A stretch of 64,000 nucleotides of DNA, taken from JBFWUW01 sp050247075. Lineage in GTDB: Bacteria > Planctomycetota > Planctomycetia > Pirellulales > JBFWUW01. Shown here piece by piece: positions 25,839 to 35,040 of the stretch; positions within the stretch are counted from its first letter, which is position 1, and every line of letters begins with the position of its first letter. The notes under the pieces were generated by a model. It was not told the DNA's origin and ran no database searches. It worked only from the letters and a program-made list of their open reading frames with translations. The translations under genes and the position numbers were made by a program. The stretch covers positions 1-64,000 of the forward strand of contig JBFWUW010000024.1 of NCBI GenBank assembly GCA_050247075.1, in the 5' to 3' direction.

Positions 25839-26618
25839 TCACTCGCTGGGCGTGGGGTGGTCCTCGGCGCTGCCCGTCGGGCTCCAGCCCAGCACTTGCT
25901 GCGCCCGCTCGATCGAGCGCCAGCGGAGCCGGTTGTTGGAAATGGCATTGAAGACCTCGAATTTGAGCTCGTCCGGCGCGCTGAGGCACTTGTCGATCAT
26001 TTGCATGGCGTCGGCCTGCGACAAATAGCCCGGCATGTGCCGCCGCAACTTGGGGCGGTCGTCGGGCAACACGGCCCCCAGGCGGATGACCAAGGTCGAA
26101 ATTCCATGCTTGTCGGCGTAGTGCCGTCCCAGGTTTTCACCAAACAGCTTGCCGACGGCGTAGGGCGAGTCGGGCCGGGCCGGCCAAGACTCATCGACCA
26201 TTGGCCAGGAGCTGGGAATTTGATCTTCTGGCCCGTTGACCAGCGTGCCAAAGGGATATGCCGGATCCCACTCATACGCTAGATGGACGCAGCCGCTGCT
26301 CATTTGGATCACGCGCCGCACGCCGGCCGTGCGGGCAGCCTCATAGACATTGATGGTCCCCTGCACGGTAACGGACATGGTGGGGTTCCAGGCCAGCCAT
26401 TCATCGGCCCCGGTTGCCGCCGCCAGATGCAGCACGGTATCGACATCATCGAACGCGGGGCGGATGGCGGCCATGTCGCTGATGTCGGCCTTCCAATGCG
26501 GAATCTTGGGGACGGCCCGACGGCTAAGTCCGCGGAACAGGTACTTGTCGCCCAGATGTTTGATCGTCAGCCCGCCAATCAGGCCGCTGGCACCGGTTAC
26601 AAGCACGATTTTCTTCAT
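25839..26618 (-). CDS. NAD-dependent epimerase/dehydratase family protein
   Basis: The 259-residue product from ATG 26618 begins with the Rossmann loop KKIVLVTGASGLIGG. It has the extended-SDR catalytic YxxxK in SPYAVGKLFGENLGR, and HLAAATGADEWLAWNP matches the family's sugar-nucleotide epimerases. It is shorter than most nucleotide-sugar epimerases, closer to uronate dehydrogenase-like members; the substrate is not certain. A longer frame to 26771 adds a low-complexity Gly/Arg-rich stretch that looks non-coding. It follows the SDR gene by 20 bases on the same strand. Confidence 0.85.
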   Translation of the reverse strand: MKKIVLVTGASGLIGGLTIKHLGDKYLFRGLSRRAVPKIPHWKADISDMAAIRPAFDDVDTVLHLAAATGADEWLAWNPTMSVTVQGTINVYEAARTAGVRRVIQMSSGCVHLAYEWDPAYPFGTLVNGPEDQIPSSWPMVDESWPARPDSPYAVGKLFGENLGRHYADKHGISTLVIRLGAVLPDDRPKLRRHMPGYLSQADAMQMIDKCLSAPDELKFEVFNAISNNRLRWRSIERAQQVLGWSPTGSAEDHPTPSE

Positions 26619-26638
26619 CGAATGGTTCCAATGGTAGA

Positions 26639-27418
26639 TTACGGGGCCGGCACGCCCAGCGACTTGCCGCCGTCGATGGCGATGCTGGTCCCGGTGACCA
26701 TCAGGGCGGCGTCGCTGGCCAGGTAACAAATGGCCGCCGCCACCTCTTCCGGCGAGATCATTCTTCCCCACGCCTTGGCCAGCGGGCTGGCCGCGATAAA
26801 GCCACGGGCCAGGGCGGCGGGGTCGGCGGCCGCGGCCAGGTCGGCATTCATCATGCCGGTCTCGGCGACCGGCCCAGGGCAGACCGCGTTGACGCGGATC
26901 TTGTCCGCCGCGTGAGACAGGGCCAGGCTCTTGGTGAACGCGATCAAGGCGCCTTTGCTAGTGGAGTAGACCGGATCGTGAGCCCTGGGCAGCAGCCCGG
27001 CGTTGCTGCTGACGTTGATAATGGCACCGCCGCCAGCGGCCCGCAACAGCGGGATTGCATGCTTGCAGGCCAAAAAGGCCCCCTTGAGGTTGGTTTCCAG
27101 GCAAGCGTTCCACTCCTCCTCGGTAACCAGCGGGATTTGCTTGACCATGCCGATGCCGGCGTTGTTGACCAGAATGTCGAGCCGGCCAACGTGCGGCGCG
27201 GCGGAGTCGATGAGACGTTGCACGTCGGCCTCGCGGCGTACATCGCAGGCCAACTGGGCAATTCCCAGTTGGCCAAACAGTGCATCGTTTTCTGGCAAGG
27301 GGCGAAAGTCCCCCACGTAGACCTTGGCCCCGCGCTGGGCCAAAGCCACCGCTGTCGCCCGGCCAATTCCGCTAGCGCCCCCCGTGACCACAGCCGTTCG
27401 CCCGGCGAATTCTGTCAT
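26639..27418 (-). CDS. SDR family NAD(P)-dependent oxidoreductase
   Basis: The 259-residue protein is a classical short-chain dehydrogenase. It has the cofactor loop TGGASGIGRA, the NNAG motif (LVNNAGIGM), the catalytic Ser in NVSSNAG, and YSTSKGAL with Tyr and Lys. The C-terminal VTGTSIAIDGGKSLG is typical. The acidic residue after strand 2 (VGDFRP) suggests NAD. The substrate is probably a sugar or small alcohol, judging from its coupling with the epimerase-like gene downstream; this is inference. Confidence 0.88.
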   Translation of the reverse strand: MTEFAGRTAVVTGGASGIGRATAVALAQRGAKVYVGDFRPLPENDALFGQLGIAQLACDVRREADVQRLIDSAAPHVGRLDILVNNAGIGMVKQIPLVTEEEWNACLETNLKGAFLACKHAIPLLRAAGGGAIINVSSNAGLLPRAHDPVYSTSKGALIAFTKSLALSHAADKIRVNAVCPGPVAETGMMNADLAAAADPAALARGFIAASPLAKAWGRMISPEEVAAAICYLASDAALMVTGTSIAIDGGKSLGVPAP

Positions 27419-27476
27419 GAATGTACCTGATCACAAAGTCAGAATTGCTAATACGTATGGCCATCTCGGCCAGCCT

Positions 27477-28073
27477 TCAACTTCCCCAGCGGCGGATGAG
27501 CTTGTGCTCCACGCCTAACTGGTCGCAAATGCGCGCCACGACAAAATCAACCAGGTCGGCGATCGAACGGGGACCATGATAGAAGCCCGGCATGGCGGGC
27601 AACAGTACCGCGCCGGCCTCGGCGCAGCGTTTCATGTTGTCGAGTTGAATCAGCGACAAGGGCGTCTCGCGCGGAACCAGGATCAGTTTGCGGCGTTCTT
27701 TGAGCTGCACATCGGCCGCGCGTTGGATCAAATTGCCCGAACTGCCGTGGGCGATGGCGCTGAGCGTGCCGCCGGAACAGGGGCAGATGACCATGCCGCC
27801 GCTAAGGTGCGAACCGCTGGCCATCGGCGAGAACAGATCTTGGTGAAAATAGTAACGCACTCGCTCTATCGAAGCGGCGTCTAACTGGGGCAACAGCAAC
27901 CGCGGGTCAAAGTGTTGCAAGTCGAGTTCAATCGCCAACTCTTGCCGGATCACCGCGGCCCCGGCTGGGCTGATCGACAGGTGGACTTCCGCCCCCGATT
28001 GCAGCAGCACTTCCAACAGGCGCACGCCATAAGCCGCGCCGCTGGCCCCCGTGATGGCCACGATGTAGTTCAT
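27477..28073 (-). CDS. ubiX: Flavin prenyltransferase UbiX
   Basis: UbiX attaches a dimethylallyl group to FMN, making the cofactor for UbiD-type decarboxylases. The 198-residue product from ATG 28073 has NYIVAITGASGAAYGVRLLE at the N-terminus, PMASGSHLSGGMVICPCSGG in the middle, and the C-terminal MPGFYHGPRSIADLVDF. Its start overlaps the stop of the menaquinone methyltransferase gene by four bases (ATGA), so the two are co-translated. That fits a role in quinone biosynthesis. No ubiD is seen in the window. Confidence 0.95.
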   Translation of the reverse strand: MNYIVAITGASGAAYGVRLLEVLLQSGAEVHLSISPAGAAVIRQELAIELDLQHFDPRLLLPQLDAASIERVRYYFHQDLFSPMASGSHLSGGMVICPCSGGTLSAIAHGSSGNLIQRAADVQLKERRKLILVPRETPLSLIQLDNMKRCAEAGAVLLPAMPGFYHGPRSIADLVDFVVARICDQLGVEHKLIRRWGS

Positions 28074-28792
28074 TTCTGGCCTACGTACAGCGTGGCCACG
28101 CCCAGAGTCAGCGGATGAAACCGCACGTCGTGCAGGCCCGCCGCCCGCATTTTGTCCGCCAACGCCTGGCCATCGGGGAATTCTCCCACACTGGCGGGCA
28201 GATAATTGTAGGCGTCGGACTTGTTCCGCGCGAACCACTGCCCGATCTTGGGCAGCACATGGCGAAAGTACCAGCCGTAGATTCCGCGGAATGGCTGCCA
28301 GCGCGGCTTGGAGAACTCCAGCACGGCCACCCGGCCGCCCGGCTGGCAGACGCGGACCATCTCGCGCAGGCCGCGGTCGGTATCGGTGACATTCCGCAGG
28401 CCAAAGGCCACGCAGACGATCTGAAACTGGCCGTCGCCGAAAGGCAGGTGCTGCGCGTCGGCCTCGACGAACGTCAGGCGGTTCGCGGCATCAAGCTGAC
28501 GCCCCTTTTGTTCGGCAATGTCGAGCATGGGCCGGCAGAAATCGGCACCTACGACAGGGATGGCCGCCGTTGCCCGCAGGTAGGCCAAGGCCAGGTCGCC
28601 GGTCCCCGTGCAAAGATCTAGAATTGGGGCGTCACCCCGTGGCGGCACGGCCCGCACCGTCTTGCTACGCCAATACTTGTCGATATTAAGCGACAGCAGA
28701 TGGTTCAAAAAGTCGTAGCGTCCGGCAATCTCGCCAAACATGCGGCGGACGCGGACTTCGGACTTGTCGATGGTGGTGGCGGCGGCGTTCAC
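28070..28792 (-). CDS. ubiE: Demethylmenaquinone methyltransferase (UbiE/MenG)
   Basis: This SAM-dependent C-methyltransferase acts late in menaquinone (or ubiquinone) synthesis. The 240-residue product has MFGEIAGRYDFLNHLLSLNI, the motif I region ILDLCTGTGDLALAYL, and VAFGLRNVTDTDRGLREM, all typical of the family. The start is set at GTG 28792 because GGGG lies six bases upstream; the frame is open to an ATG at 28867, but those 25 residues do not look like family sequence. It is followed directly by ubiX. Confidence 0.92.
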   Translation of the reverse strand: MNAAATTIDKSEVRVRRMFGEIAGRYDFLNHLLSLNIDKYWRSKTVRAVPPRGDAPILDLCTGTGDLALAYLRATAAIPVVGADFCRPMLDIAEQKGRQLDAANRLTFVEADAQHLPFGDGQFQIVCVAFGLRNVTDTDRGLREMVRVCQPGGRVAVLEFSKPRWQPFRGIYGWYFRHVLPKIGQWFARNKSDAYNYLPASVGEFPDGQALADKMRAAGLHDVRFHPLTLGVATLYVGQK

Positions 28793-28985
28793 GGCAAACC
28801 CCGATGAATAATTCTGGCGGTATCCTTTGGTTTCATGCCCATCAGGGACGCGAACCGGGGGCAACATCCCGCGGGTGTAACCGCAATCTGGGTCGGCGAG
28901 ACAACCGCGTTATTACAGGCAATCGAATCACCCCCTACCGTTATAGGAATGCCCTCCCGGAATGCGATAGGGGGACTGGCCAAAT

Positions 28986-30416
28986 TCACAACACGGGGCC
29001 CAGCATGGCCAGGGCGTTGTTCCACAGCCGGCGCGGCAGAGACCAGGCGGAGACCGACTCAGGCGTGACCGGCCGCGAACTGGCCAGGTATTCTTGTTGC
29101 CGCTGGCGGACCGCGGCCGTCAGGTCGGCATCGCACAGCAAGATGTTGTTTTCGTAGTTCAGTTCAAAACTGCGCCTATCCATGTTGGCCGAACCGATCA
29201 AGGTGATTTCACCATCCAGGGTAAGTGATTTGGTGTGCAGCAGGCCCCCTTCGTATTCGCGGATTTTCACGCCCGCCTCCAACAGGCCGGCGTAATAGCT
29301 GCGGCTGGCTCCGCCGACGATCCACGAGTCATTGCGGGCGGGAAAGACAATCGTCGTATCCACCCCTCGATAGGCCGCCGCGGCTATTGCCGACTGCATC
29401 GACTCATCCGGCACGAAATAGGGCGTGGTGATGACCAACTCCCGCCGCGCTGCATACATCAGCGATTCGAACATCTCTGGCATGGCCGAATACCGCACGG
29501 TGGGGCCGGTGCCAATGACCTGCGCGGCAAAGCCAGCCCGCGGCGCTGGCCAAGGTTGCCGCAAAAGATCATCCAGGTTTTCTCGGGTGTAGGTCATCCA
29601 GTCGCTGGCGAACAGCAACTGGTTTTGGCGGGCAATCGGCCCTTCAAAGCGGATCACCGCGTCTACCCAAGGTGCAAATTTGGCTTTAACGCGAAACTCC
29701 GGGTCGGCGCAGTTCTGGCTGCCGCAATAGGTGATTTGGCTGTCAACGACCACGATCTTGCGGTGGTTCCGCAAGTCGATCCGGCCGCGAAACGGCCGCA
29801 AGAATGGATTGCCGTAGGGCAAGGCCGCCGCGACTTTCACACCGGCGGCCTGCAAGTCTTGCCAGTGGGAAGACTTGGTGAGGCTTCTCGAACCCAGGGC
29901 ATCGACCATGGCGCGGCATTGAACGCCCCGGCCAGCCGCCCGGCACAGGGCCTGAACTACCTTGCAGCCGTTGTTGTCGGCCAGCCAGATGTAGAACAAC
30001 ACATGGACGGTTTCGCGGGCAGCGTCAATATCGGCCACCAGCGAATCAATAGCGGCGTTGGAGTCCGCCATCAAGCGGCCACTGTTACCGCCGACCGGGT
30101 CGAATCCGTTGATTGACTTCCCCACCCGAAACAAATGCGCGAATTGTTCGGGTAGCGCTGCTTCAGGCAGCGCTTCGGCCGCTGGTGAGCGGGGCAGATC
30201 GGCCCACACGGCGCGCATCCGTGTGGTCCTGCCGCGGCCAATGCTGGTCTCCCCAAACAGCAGATAAGCCGCCATGCCCAATACGGGCAATGCCAAGATG
30301 ACCGCGATCCAGGCAATCCGCGAGGCCGACTCGCGATGGGGCCGCAACATCACGCGCAAGATAATCAGCAGCTCCAGGCCGATGTGCAAAACCAAAAAGA
30401 TCAACGTCATCGACAT
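28986..30416 (-). CDS. cls: Cardiolipin synthase (PLD family)
   Basis: The 476-residue protein has two N-terminal membrane helices (about 3-22 and 33-53) and two HKD motifs: NHRKIVVVD (His218, Lys220, Asp225) and LLHTKSLTLDGE (His394, Lys396, Asp401). Length and layout match bacterial ClsA, which joins two phosphatidylglycerols into cardiolipin at the inner membrane. It ends at 28986, and 28793-28985 before menG holds no recognised gene. The DUF1501 gene lies 11 bases upstream on the same strand, but a functional link is not expected. Confidence 0.92.
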   Translation of the reverse strand: MSMTLIFLVLHIGLELLIILRVMLRPHRESASRIAWIAVILALPVLGMAAYLLFGETSIGRGRTTRMRAVWADLPRSPAAEALPEAALPEQFAHLFRVGKSINGFDPVGGNSGRLMADSNAAIDSLVADIDAARETVHVLFYIWLADNNGCKVVQALCRAAGRGVQCRAMVDALGSRSLTKSSHWQDLQAAGVKVAAALPYGNPFLRPFRGRIDLRNHRKIVVVDSQITYCGSQNCADPEFRVKAKFAPWVDAVIRFEGPIARQNQLLFASDWMTYTRENLDDLLRQPWPAPRAGFAAQVIGTGPTVRYSAMPEMFESLMYAARRELVITTPYFVPDESMQSAIAAAAYRGVDTTIVFPARNDSWIVGGASRSYYAGLLEAGVKIREYEGGLLHTKSLTLDGEITLIGSANMDRRSFELNYENNILLCDADLTAAVRQRQQEYLASSRPVTPESVSAWSLPRRLWNNALAMLGPVL

Positions 30417-30427
30417 GGAAGCCTTGC

Positions 30428-31852
30428 TTACGCCATCAACTCATGCACCACGTTGCCTGCCACGTCGGTCAGGCGAAAATCTCGACCAAGGTAGCGGTAG
30501 GTCAGCCTTTGATGGTCGAGCCCCAGCAAATGCAACAACGTGGCGTGCAGATCGTGCATGTGGACGGCGTTGGCCACGGCCTTGTGGCCGAAATCGTCTG
30601 TCTGGCCGTGGGCCAAGCCCGCCTTGACGCCGCCGCCGGCCAGCCACACGGTAAAGCCGCCGACGTTGTGGTCGCGGCCGGTACCGTTCTTTTCGGCGTA
30701 GGGCGTGCGGCCAAACTCGCCCCCCCACCACACCAGCGTATCCTCCAACAAGCCGCGGCGGGCCAGATCGGCCAGCAGGCCGGCAATCGGCTTATCGACC
30801 GCCTGGGCATGTACGCCATGCTTGGGCAAGTCGGAGTGCTGGTCCCAAGCCGGATTGGCCGAATTGTCGCCGTAGGTGACTTGAATGTAACGCACGCCCG
30901 ACTCGCACATCCGCCGGGCCAACAGGCATTGCCGGCCAAAGTTGTCGGTGGCGGCCTCTCCTATGCCGTAAAGTTGTTGCGTTTCAGCGGTCTCTTGCGA
31001 TAGGTCGAGCGTCTCGGGTGCGTGCTGTTGCATCCGCCACGCCAATTCGTAGGAACTGGCGACCGCTTCAAACTCGGCATCGGCCGGGTGTTGCGCCAAC
31101 TGATCGGCATTGATCCGCCGCAATAGTTCAAACTGGGCCAACTGCTGGTCCGGCGACGCTCCGCCGTTGGACAAATTGCGGATGGTGGCATCCTTGGCCG
31201 CGCTGCCAGCCCGGCCCAATGCGGTCCCCTGGTAAATGGCGGGCAAGAAAGCGTTGCCGTAATTCCGCGGCCCGCCGTTGCCGACCGATGGGGCAATCGA
31301 AACAAAGCCCGGCAGGTTTTCACTCTCGGACCCTAGCCCGTACAACAACCAAGAACCTAGCGACGGCCGAATAAAATTGGCCGAGCCGCAGTGTAGGAAC
31401 AGCGTGGCCGGCCCGTGCGCGATCCCCTCGGTCTTCATCGAGTGGACAAAGCACATCTTGTCGACGTGGCGGTTCATGTGGGGAAACAGGTCGGAGGCCC
31501 ACCGCCCGCTCTCCCCCCATTGCGAATATTTCCAGAGCGGCTTCATCACCCGTTGCTGCGAATCTTGCCGCGTGCCCGAGTTGGCGATGGCGCGGGCGTC
31601 TTCAAACGGCATCTGCTTTCCATCGTCGATCTCTAGCCGTGGCTTGTAATCGTAGGAATCGACGTGCGACACGCCCCCTTGCATGAACAGAAAGATCATC
31701 CGCTTGGCCCGCGGAAGGTGGTGCGTGGGCCTGGCCGCCAAGGGATTGTCCGCGCCGGCCGCCGCCGATTGAGCGGCCAGTCCCGCCATGGCCAGCATGC
31801 CAAAGCCGCAACCTGTCTGTTGCAATAGCTGGCGGCGCGAAAGTATATGCAT
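30428..31852 (-). CDS. DUF1501 domain protein (Tat-exported)
   Basis: The 474-residue product from ATG 31852 begins with a twin-arginine-type signal (SRRQLLQQTGCGFGMLAM). It continues as a DUF1501 protein, a family in the alkaline-phosphatase/sulfatase superfamily that is abundant in planctomycetes. Visible features are FLFMQGGVSHVDSYDYKP, MCESGVRYIQVTYGD, and LVWWGGEFGRTPYAEK with RDHNVGGFTVWLAGGG. Biochemical activity of the family is not established. It lies ten bases after the DUF1549/DUF1553 gene, the usual planctomycete pair, thought to act together outside the cytoplasm, perhaps on sulfated polysaccharides. Confidence 0.93.
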   Translation of the reverse strand: MHILSRRQLLQQTGCGFGMLAMAGLAAQSAAAGADNPLAARPTHHLPRAKRMIFLFMQGGVSHVDSYDYKPRLEIDDGKQMPFEDARAIANSGTRQDSQQRVMKPLWKYSQWGESGRWASDLFPHMNRHVDKMCFVHSMKTEGIAHGPATLFLHCGSANFIRPSLGSWLLYGLGSESENLPGFVSIAPSVGNGGPRNYGNAFLPAIYQGTALGRAGSAAKDATIRNLSNGGASPDQQLAQFELLRRINADQLAQHPADAEFEAVASSYELAWRMQQHAPETLDLSQETAETQQLYGIGEAATDNFGRQCLLARRMCESGVRYIQVTYGDNSANPAWDQHSDLPKHGVHAQAVDKPIAGLLADLARRGLLEDTLVWWGGEFGRTPYAEKNGTGRDHNVGGFTVWLAGGGVKAGLAHGQTDDFGHKAVANAVHMHDLHATLLHLLGLDHQRLTYRYLGRDFRLTDVAGNVVHELMA

Positions 31853-31862
31853 GGTATTGGCC

Positions 31863-34712
31863 TTAGGGTACGTACCGAAATTCGATCGAGGCAAATAGCG
31901 ATTGGTACAACGCGGCCCAACACTCGGACGCTGGCAGCCGCTCTTCATTGACGAATTGCAGACTGGCGGCAAGTTCCGCCGCCGTCGGCCCGCGGCCCAG
32001 CGTCTGCCGGAAGGCCCGCTCAATCCGCGAATTGTCGTTATCGTTCACCGATTCTTGCAGCAAAGTCTTGGCCGCCTGCGCCGCCATCTGGCGGGGAAAC
32101 GGATGATTCATCAAATACAAAGCCTGCGGTGCCACCGTGCTGCTATTGCGATTGCCGACCACGGTACTGGCATCGGGAAAGTCGAAAACTTCAAACAGGT
32201 CGGGCAGCGCATTGCGAAAAATGGGCAAATAAACACTCCGCCGCGTGTAGCGGTCTTGAAAGCCAAAGTCCGATGCCAGCTTGGTGTCAAAGCCAGGCCC
32301 ACCGGCGGAAAAATCAAGCTGGCCACCTACCGTCAACAAGGCATCGCGCACGGACTCGGCATCCAAGCGGCGGCGTGAAACGTGCGAGAGCAGCTTGTTC
32401 TCTGGATCAACCTCGGCGGCCCGCGGGCTGGCCATGCTCGACTGCCGGTAGGTGTGCGACAACACCAGCTTCCGTACCAGTTGCTTGGTTGACCAACCCT
32501 CGCGGACAAATCGCACCGCCAGATCGTCCAGCAATTCGGGATGAGAGGGCATTTCGCCCGTCACGCCAAAATTGTCGGTCGTGCGAACCAGCCCCGCCCC
32601 AAACAGCCAATGCCAGACTCGATTGACATAAACCCTGGCTAGCAGCGGTTGGGCCGGGTCGGTTAGCCAGTGGGCCAGCTCGCGGCGGCCACTTTGGTTC
32701 GCCGGCATGGCAGGGGTTTCCCCCCAGCTAGCCACCTGCAAAAAGCCGCGCGGAGCCGTCTCCCCCTGATTGTGGACGCTACCCCGAATATGGACGCGGG
32801 CATCCTTGGCCTCTGGCTCTTCGATCACGGAGATTGCCATGTCGCGCGGCGGAGCGGCGGCTTGCAACTGCTTGAGTTGCCCTTCTAGCTGCTTGAGCGT
32901 GGCGGCCAAGGCCAGGGCCTCGGCCGATGGCTCTTCCACTGGCGGCTTGTCCGCGCTGGGCGATGCCGCATCGGGTGCATCGACCGGAACAAACAGCACG
33001 GAATCGGCCGTGACGTGCCCGCTGGTCCCCTCGGTAGTGACCATGACATAGCCTTGCCCATTCATTTCAAACCGATGGCGTCCCAAGCTGACGAACAGGC
33101 TGTCGATCGGCGGGGCCGATTGCTGGTTGACCAGAATGGTTTTCTCGCCATCGGCGCTAAACACCGTGACGGGGACCGCCGCGGAACGACTGCCACCTGG
33201 CGTGTAAGACAAGCGAATTTCATACACGCCAGCCGCCGGAAGTTGCGGGGCGAAGGTGAGCGTTTTTTCTCCCTTGCCGGCCGCGTCATCGTGGATATAG
33301 CCATCCCCCACAAAAGGCTTGACGACTTGCGAAGGTTTCCACGCGCCGACCTTGGTGGCCTGGGAGTCATCAACCACCACGCCAGGCAGATCGGCGATCG
33401 CCACCACGCCGTTTGCGGCTGGCAGGGCGGCATCCGCCAGCTTTTTGATTTCGCCCACGCGGGCCTGCAAGTAGGCCAGTTGCTGGTCGTATTCCTTTAC
33501 CGCTGCCTCCCGTTCGGGCGACATCGGCAGGGGCACCTCCAGCCATTGAGAGACGTTGGAATGTTCCAACGTGCGGGAGTTCTTGAGAATACCAGCCAGG
33601 CCGTAATAGTCGCGGGTCGGAATCGGATCAAACTTGTGGTCGTGGCAGCGGGCACAACCAATGGTTTGCCCCAGAAAAGCCTTGCCGATCGTGTCGAGTT
33701 GTTCGTCGACGACATCCATCACCAGTTGCTGCTTGTCTTGCTCCTCTAGATTGGTGTTGCCCAAGACCAAAAACGTGGTGGCGATCAATTTACGGCGCCG
33801 CACTTCGAGAGAATCTCCTTCGCTCATCAACAGGTCGCCGGCGATCTGCTCGCGAATGAATTGATCCAGGGGAAGGTCATCGTTGAACGCGGCGATAACA
33901 TAATCCCGGTACCGCCAGGCATCCTTGAGAATAAACCCGCGTAGCGTGAGCGATTCGGCATACCGCGTGATATCGAGCCAGTGCCGTCCAAATCGCTGGC
34001 CAAACAGGGGAGAGGCCAGCAGGCGATCGACCAGCCGTTCGTAGGAGTCCGCGGAATCGTCGGCCAGAAAGGCGTCGATCTCCTCGGGTGTGGGGGGCAA
34101 CCCCAGCAGGTCATAATAGAGCCGGCGCACAAGTACCGCCCGCTGGGCATCGTCCGCGGGTGACAACTGCCTGGCTTCCATCGCGGCCAGCACGAACCGA
34201 TCAATCTCGTTCAACGGCCAAACACTATTGGCGGTGGCTGGGGGCAGATGCGGCTGTGGGGGCTGGTAGCACCAAAATTGCCGCCCTTGTTCCAGGTCGA
34301 TTGCACGGCGCGTGGCGGTCGTTGCAGCCTCCGTCCGCGGATCCGCGGCACCCCGTTCAATCCAGGTGACAAAGTCGGCCACCACATCGTCGGGCAGGCG
34401 TCCTTGCGGCGGCATCTCAAACGATTCATACCGCAGCGCGGCAATCAGCAGGCTTTCGTCCGGTTTGCCGGGCACCACGGCAGGGCCGGTGTCTCCACCC
34501 GCCAGCAGGCCGGCTTGCGAATCGACCAGCAGCCCCCCCTTTAGCTGATTCTCCGCCACCGCCTTCGCGGAATGGCAGCCCTGGCAATGCTCCACCAACA
34601 CCGGCCTAATCCTGCGCTCGAAGAATTGCATATCCTCCGGCGTCGGCGGCGCGGCAGCAGCGGCCAACGGCCCCAGCAGCAGGCAGAAGCATCCCAGCGG
34701 AAGTAACTTCAT
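31863..34712 (-). CDS. Planctomycete cytochrome-c domain protein with DUF1549 and DUF1553 (PSD1)
   Basis: The 949-residue exported protein has a signal peptide (1-20) and a planctomycete-type cytochrome-c domain with CQGCH (Cys43, Cys46, His47) and MPPQG as possible distal ligand. It then has DUF1549 (about 165-375, with IGCARCHDHKFDPIP) and DUF1553 toward the C-terminus (WLTDPAQPLLARVYVNRVW to LYLMNHPFP). A beta-sandwich-like insert lies between (about 440-600). The order and the DUF1501 partner downstream are standard for this phylum. The function is unproven; polysaccharide degradation at the cell surface is often proposed. Confidence 0.93.
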   Translation of the reverse strand: MKLLPLGCFCLLLGPLAAAAAPPTPEDMQFFERRIRPVLVEHCQGCHSAKAVAENQLKGGLLVDSQAGLLAGGDTGPAVVPGKPDESLLIAALRYESFEMPPQGRLPDDVVADFVTWIERGAADPRTEAATTATRRAIDLEQGRQFWCYQPPQPHLPPATANSVWPLNEIDRFVLAAMEARQLSPADDAQRAVLVRRLYYDLLGLPPTPEEIDAFLADDSADSYERLVDRLLASPLFGQRFGRHWLDITRYAESLTLRGFILKDAWRYRDYVIAAFNDDLPLDQFIREQIAGDLLMSEGDSLEVRRRKLIATTFLVLGNTNLEEQDKQQLVMDVVDEQLDTIGKAFLGQTIGCARCHDHKFDPIPTRDYYGLAGILKNSRTLEHSNVSQWLEVPLPMSPEREAAVKEYDQQLAYLQARVGEIKKLADAALPAANGVVAIADLPGVVVDDSQATKVGAWKPSQVVKPFVGDGYIHDDAAGKGEKTLTFAPQLPAAGVYEIRLSYTPGGSRSAAVPVTVFSADGEKTILVNQQSAPPIDSLFVSLGRHRFEMNGQGYVMVTTEGTSGHVTADSVLFVPVDAPDAASPSADKPPVEEPSAEALALAATLKQLEGQLKQLQAAAPPRDMAISVIEEPEAKDARVHIRGSVHNQGETAPRGFLQVASWGETPAMPANQSGRRELAHWLTDPAQPLLARVYVNRVWHWLFGAGLVRTTDNFGVTGEMPSHPELLDDLAVRFVREGWSTKQLVRKLVLSHTYRQSSMASPRAAEVDPENKLLSHVSRRRLDAESVRDALLTVGGQLDFSAGGPGFDTKLASDFGFQDRYTRRSVYLPIFRNALPDLFEVFDFPDASTVVGNRNSSTVAPQALYLMNHPFPRQMAAQAAKTLLQESVNDNDNSRIERAFRQTLGRGPTAAELAASLQFVNEERLPASECWAALYQSLFASIEFRYVP

Positions 34713-35040
34713 GATGATTCCCGAATCGACCTTGCGCGGCGAACATCAATGGCGATGCAATCGCCTCCCCAAGTCAGCGGTAACTCAAGACATCCCTTCC
34801 CGTGCCAGCTCGCGCGCGACAAACTAGGGCGTTTCTGGCCACGAAATGCCAAAACTTTATTGTAAGACGACGGCAAAAAGGATGATAGGCCCGAAGCAAC
34901 TTCCCAATCAGTAGGTTCCGCCTGCCGGGCGGAACCTGTCAGTGGATAGGACCTCTTCCATCCAAAGAAGCGTGACAGCAATTTCGCGCGACACCAGATA
35001 ATCCGCCTCCCGAAACATCATACGCGCGAAGCGCCCTCGT
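34713..35040. other. Gene-free stretch upstream of the DUF1549/1553 gene
   Basis: No supported gene. It should contain the promoter of the DUF1549/1553-DUF1501 pair. A strong hairpin at 34911-34938 is listed separately. Confidence 0.5.
34907..34938 (-). repeat. Covarying hairpin repeat, copy 1
   Basis: On the minus strand AGGTTCCGCC (34937-34928) pairs perfectly with GGCGGAACCT (34922-34913), with CACTG/CTACTG flanks. The sequence matches 38294-38324 apart from paired changes in the stem. It lies about 100 bases after the DUF2330 stop and lacks a T-run. Confidence 0.75.
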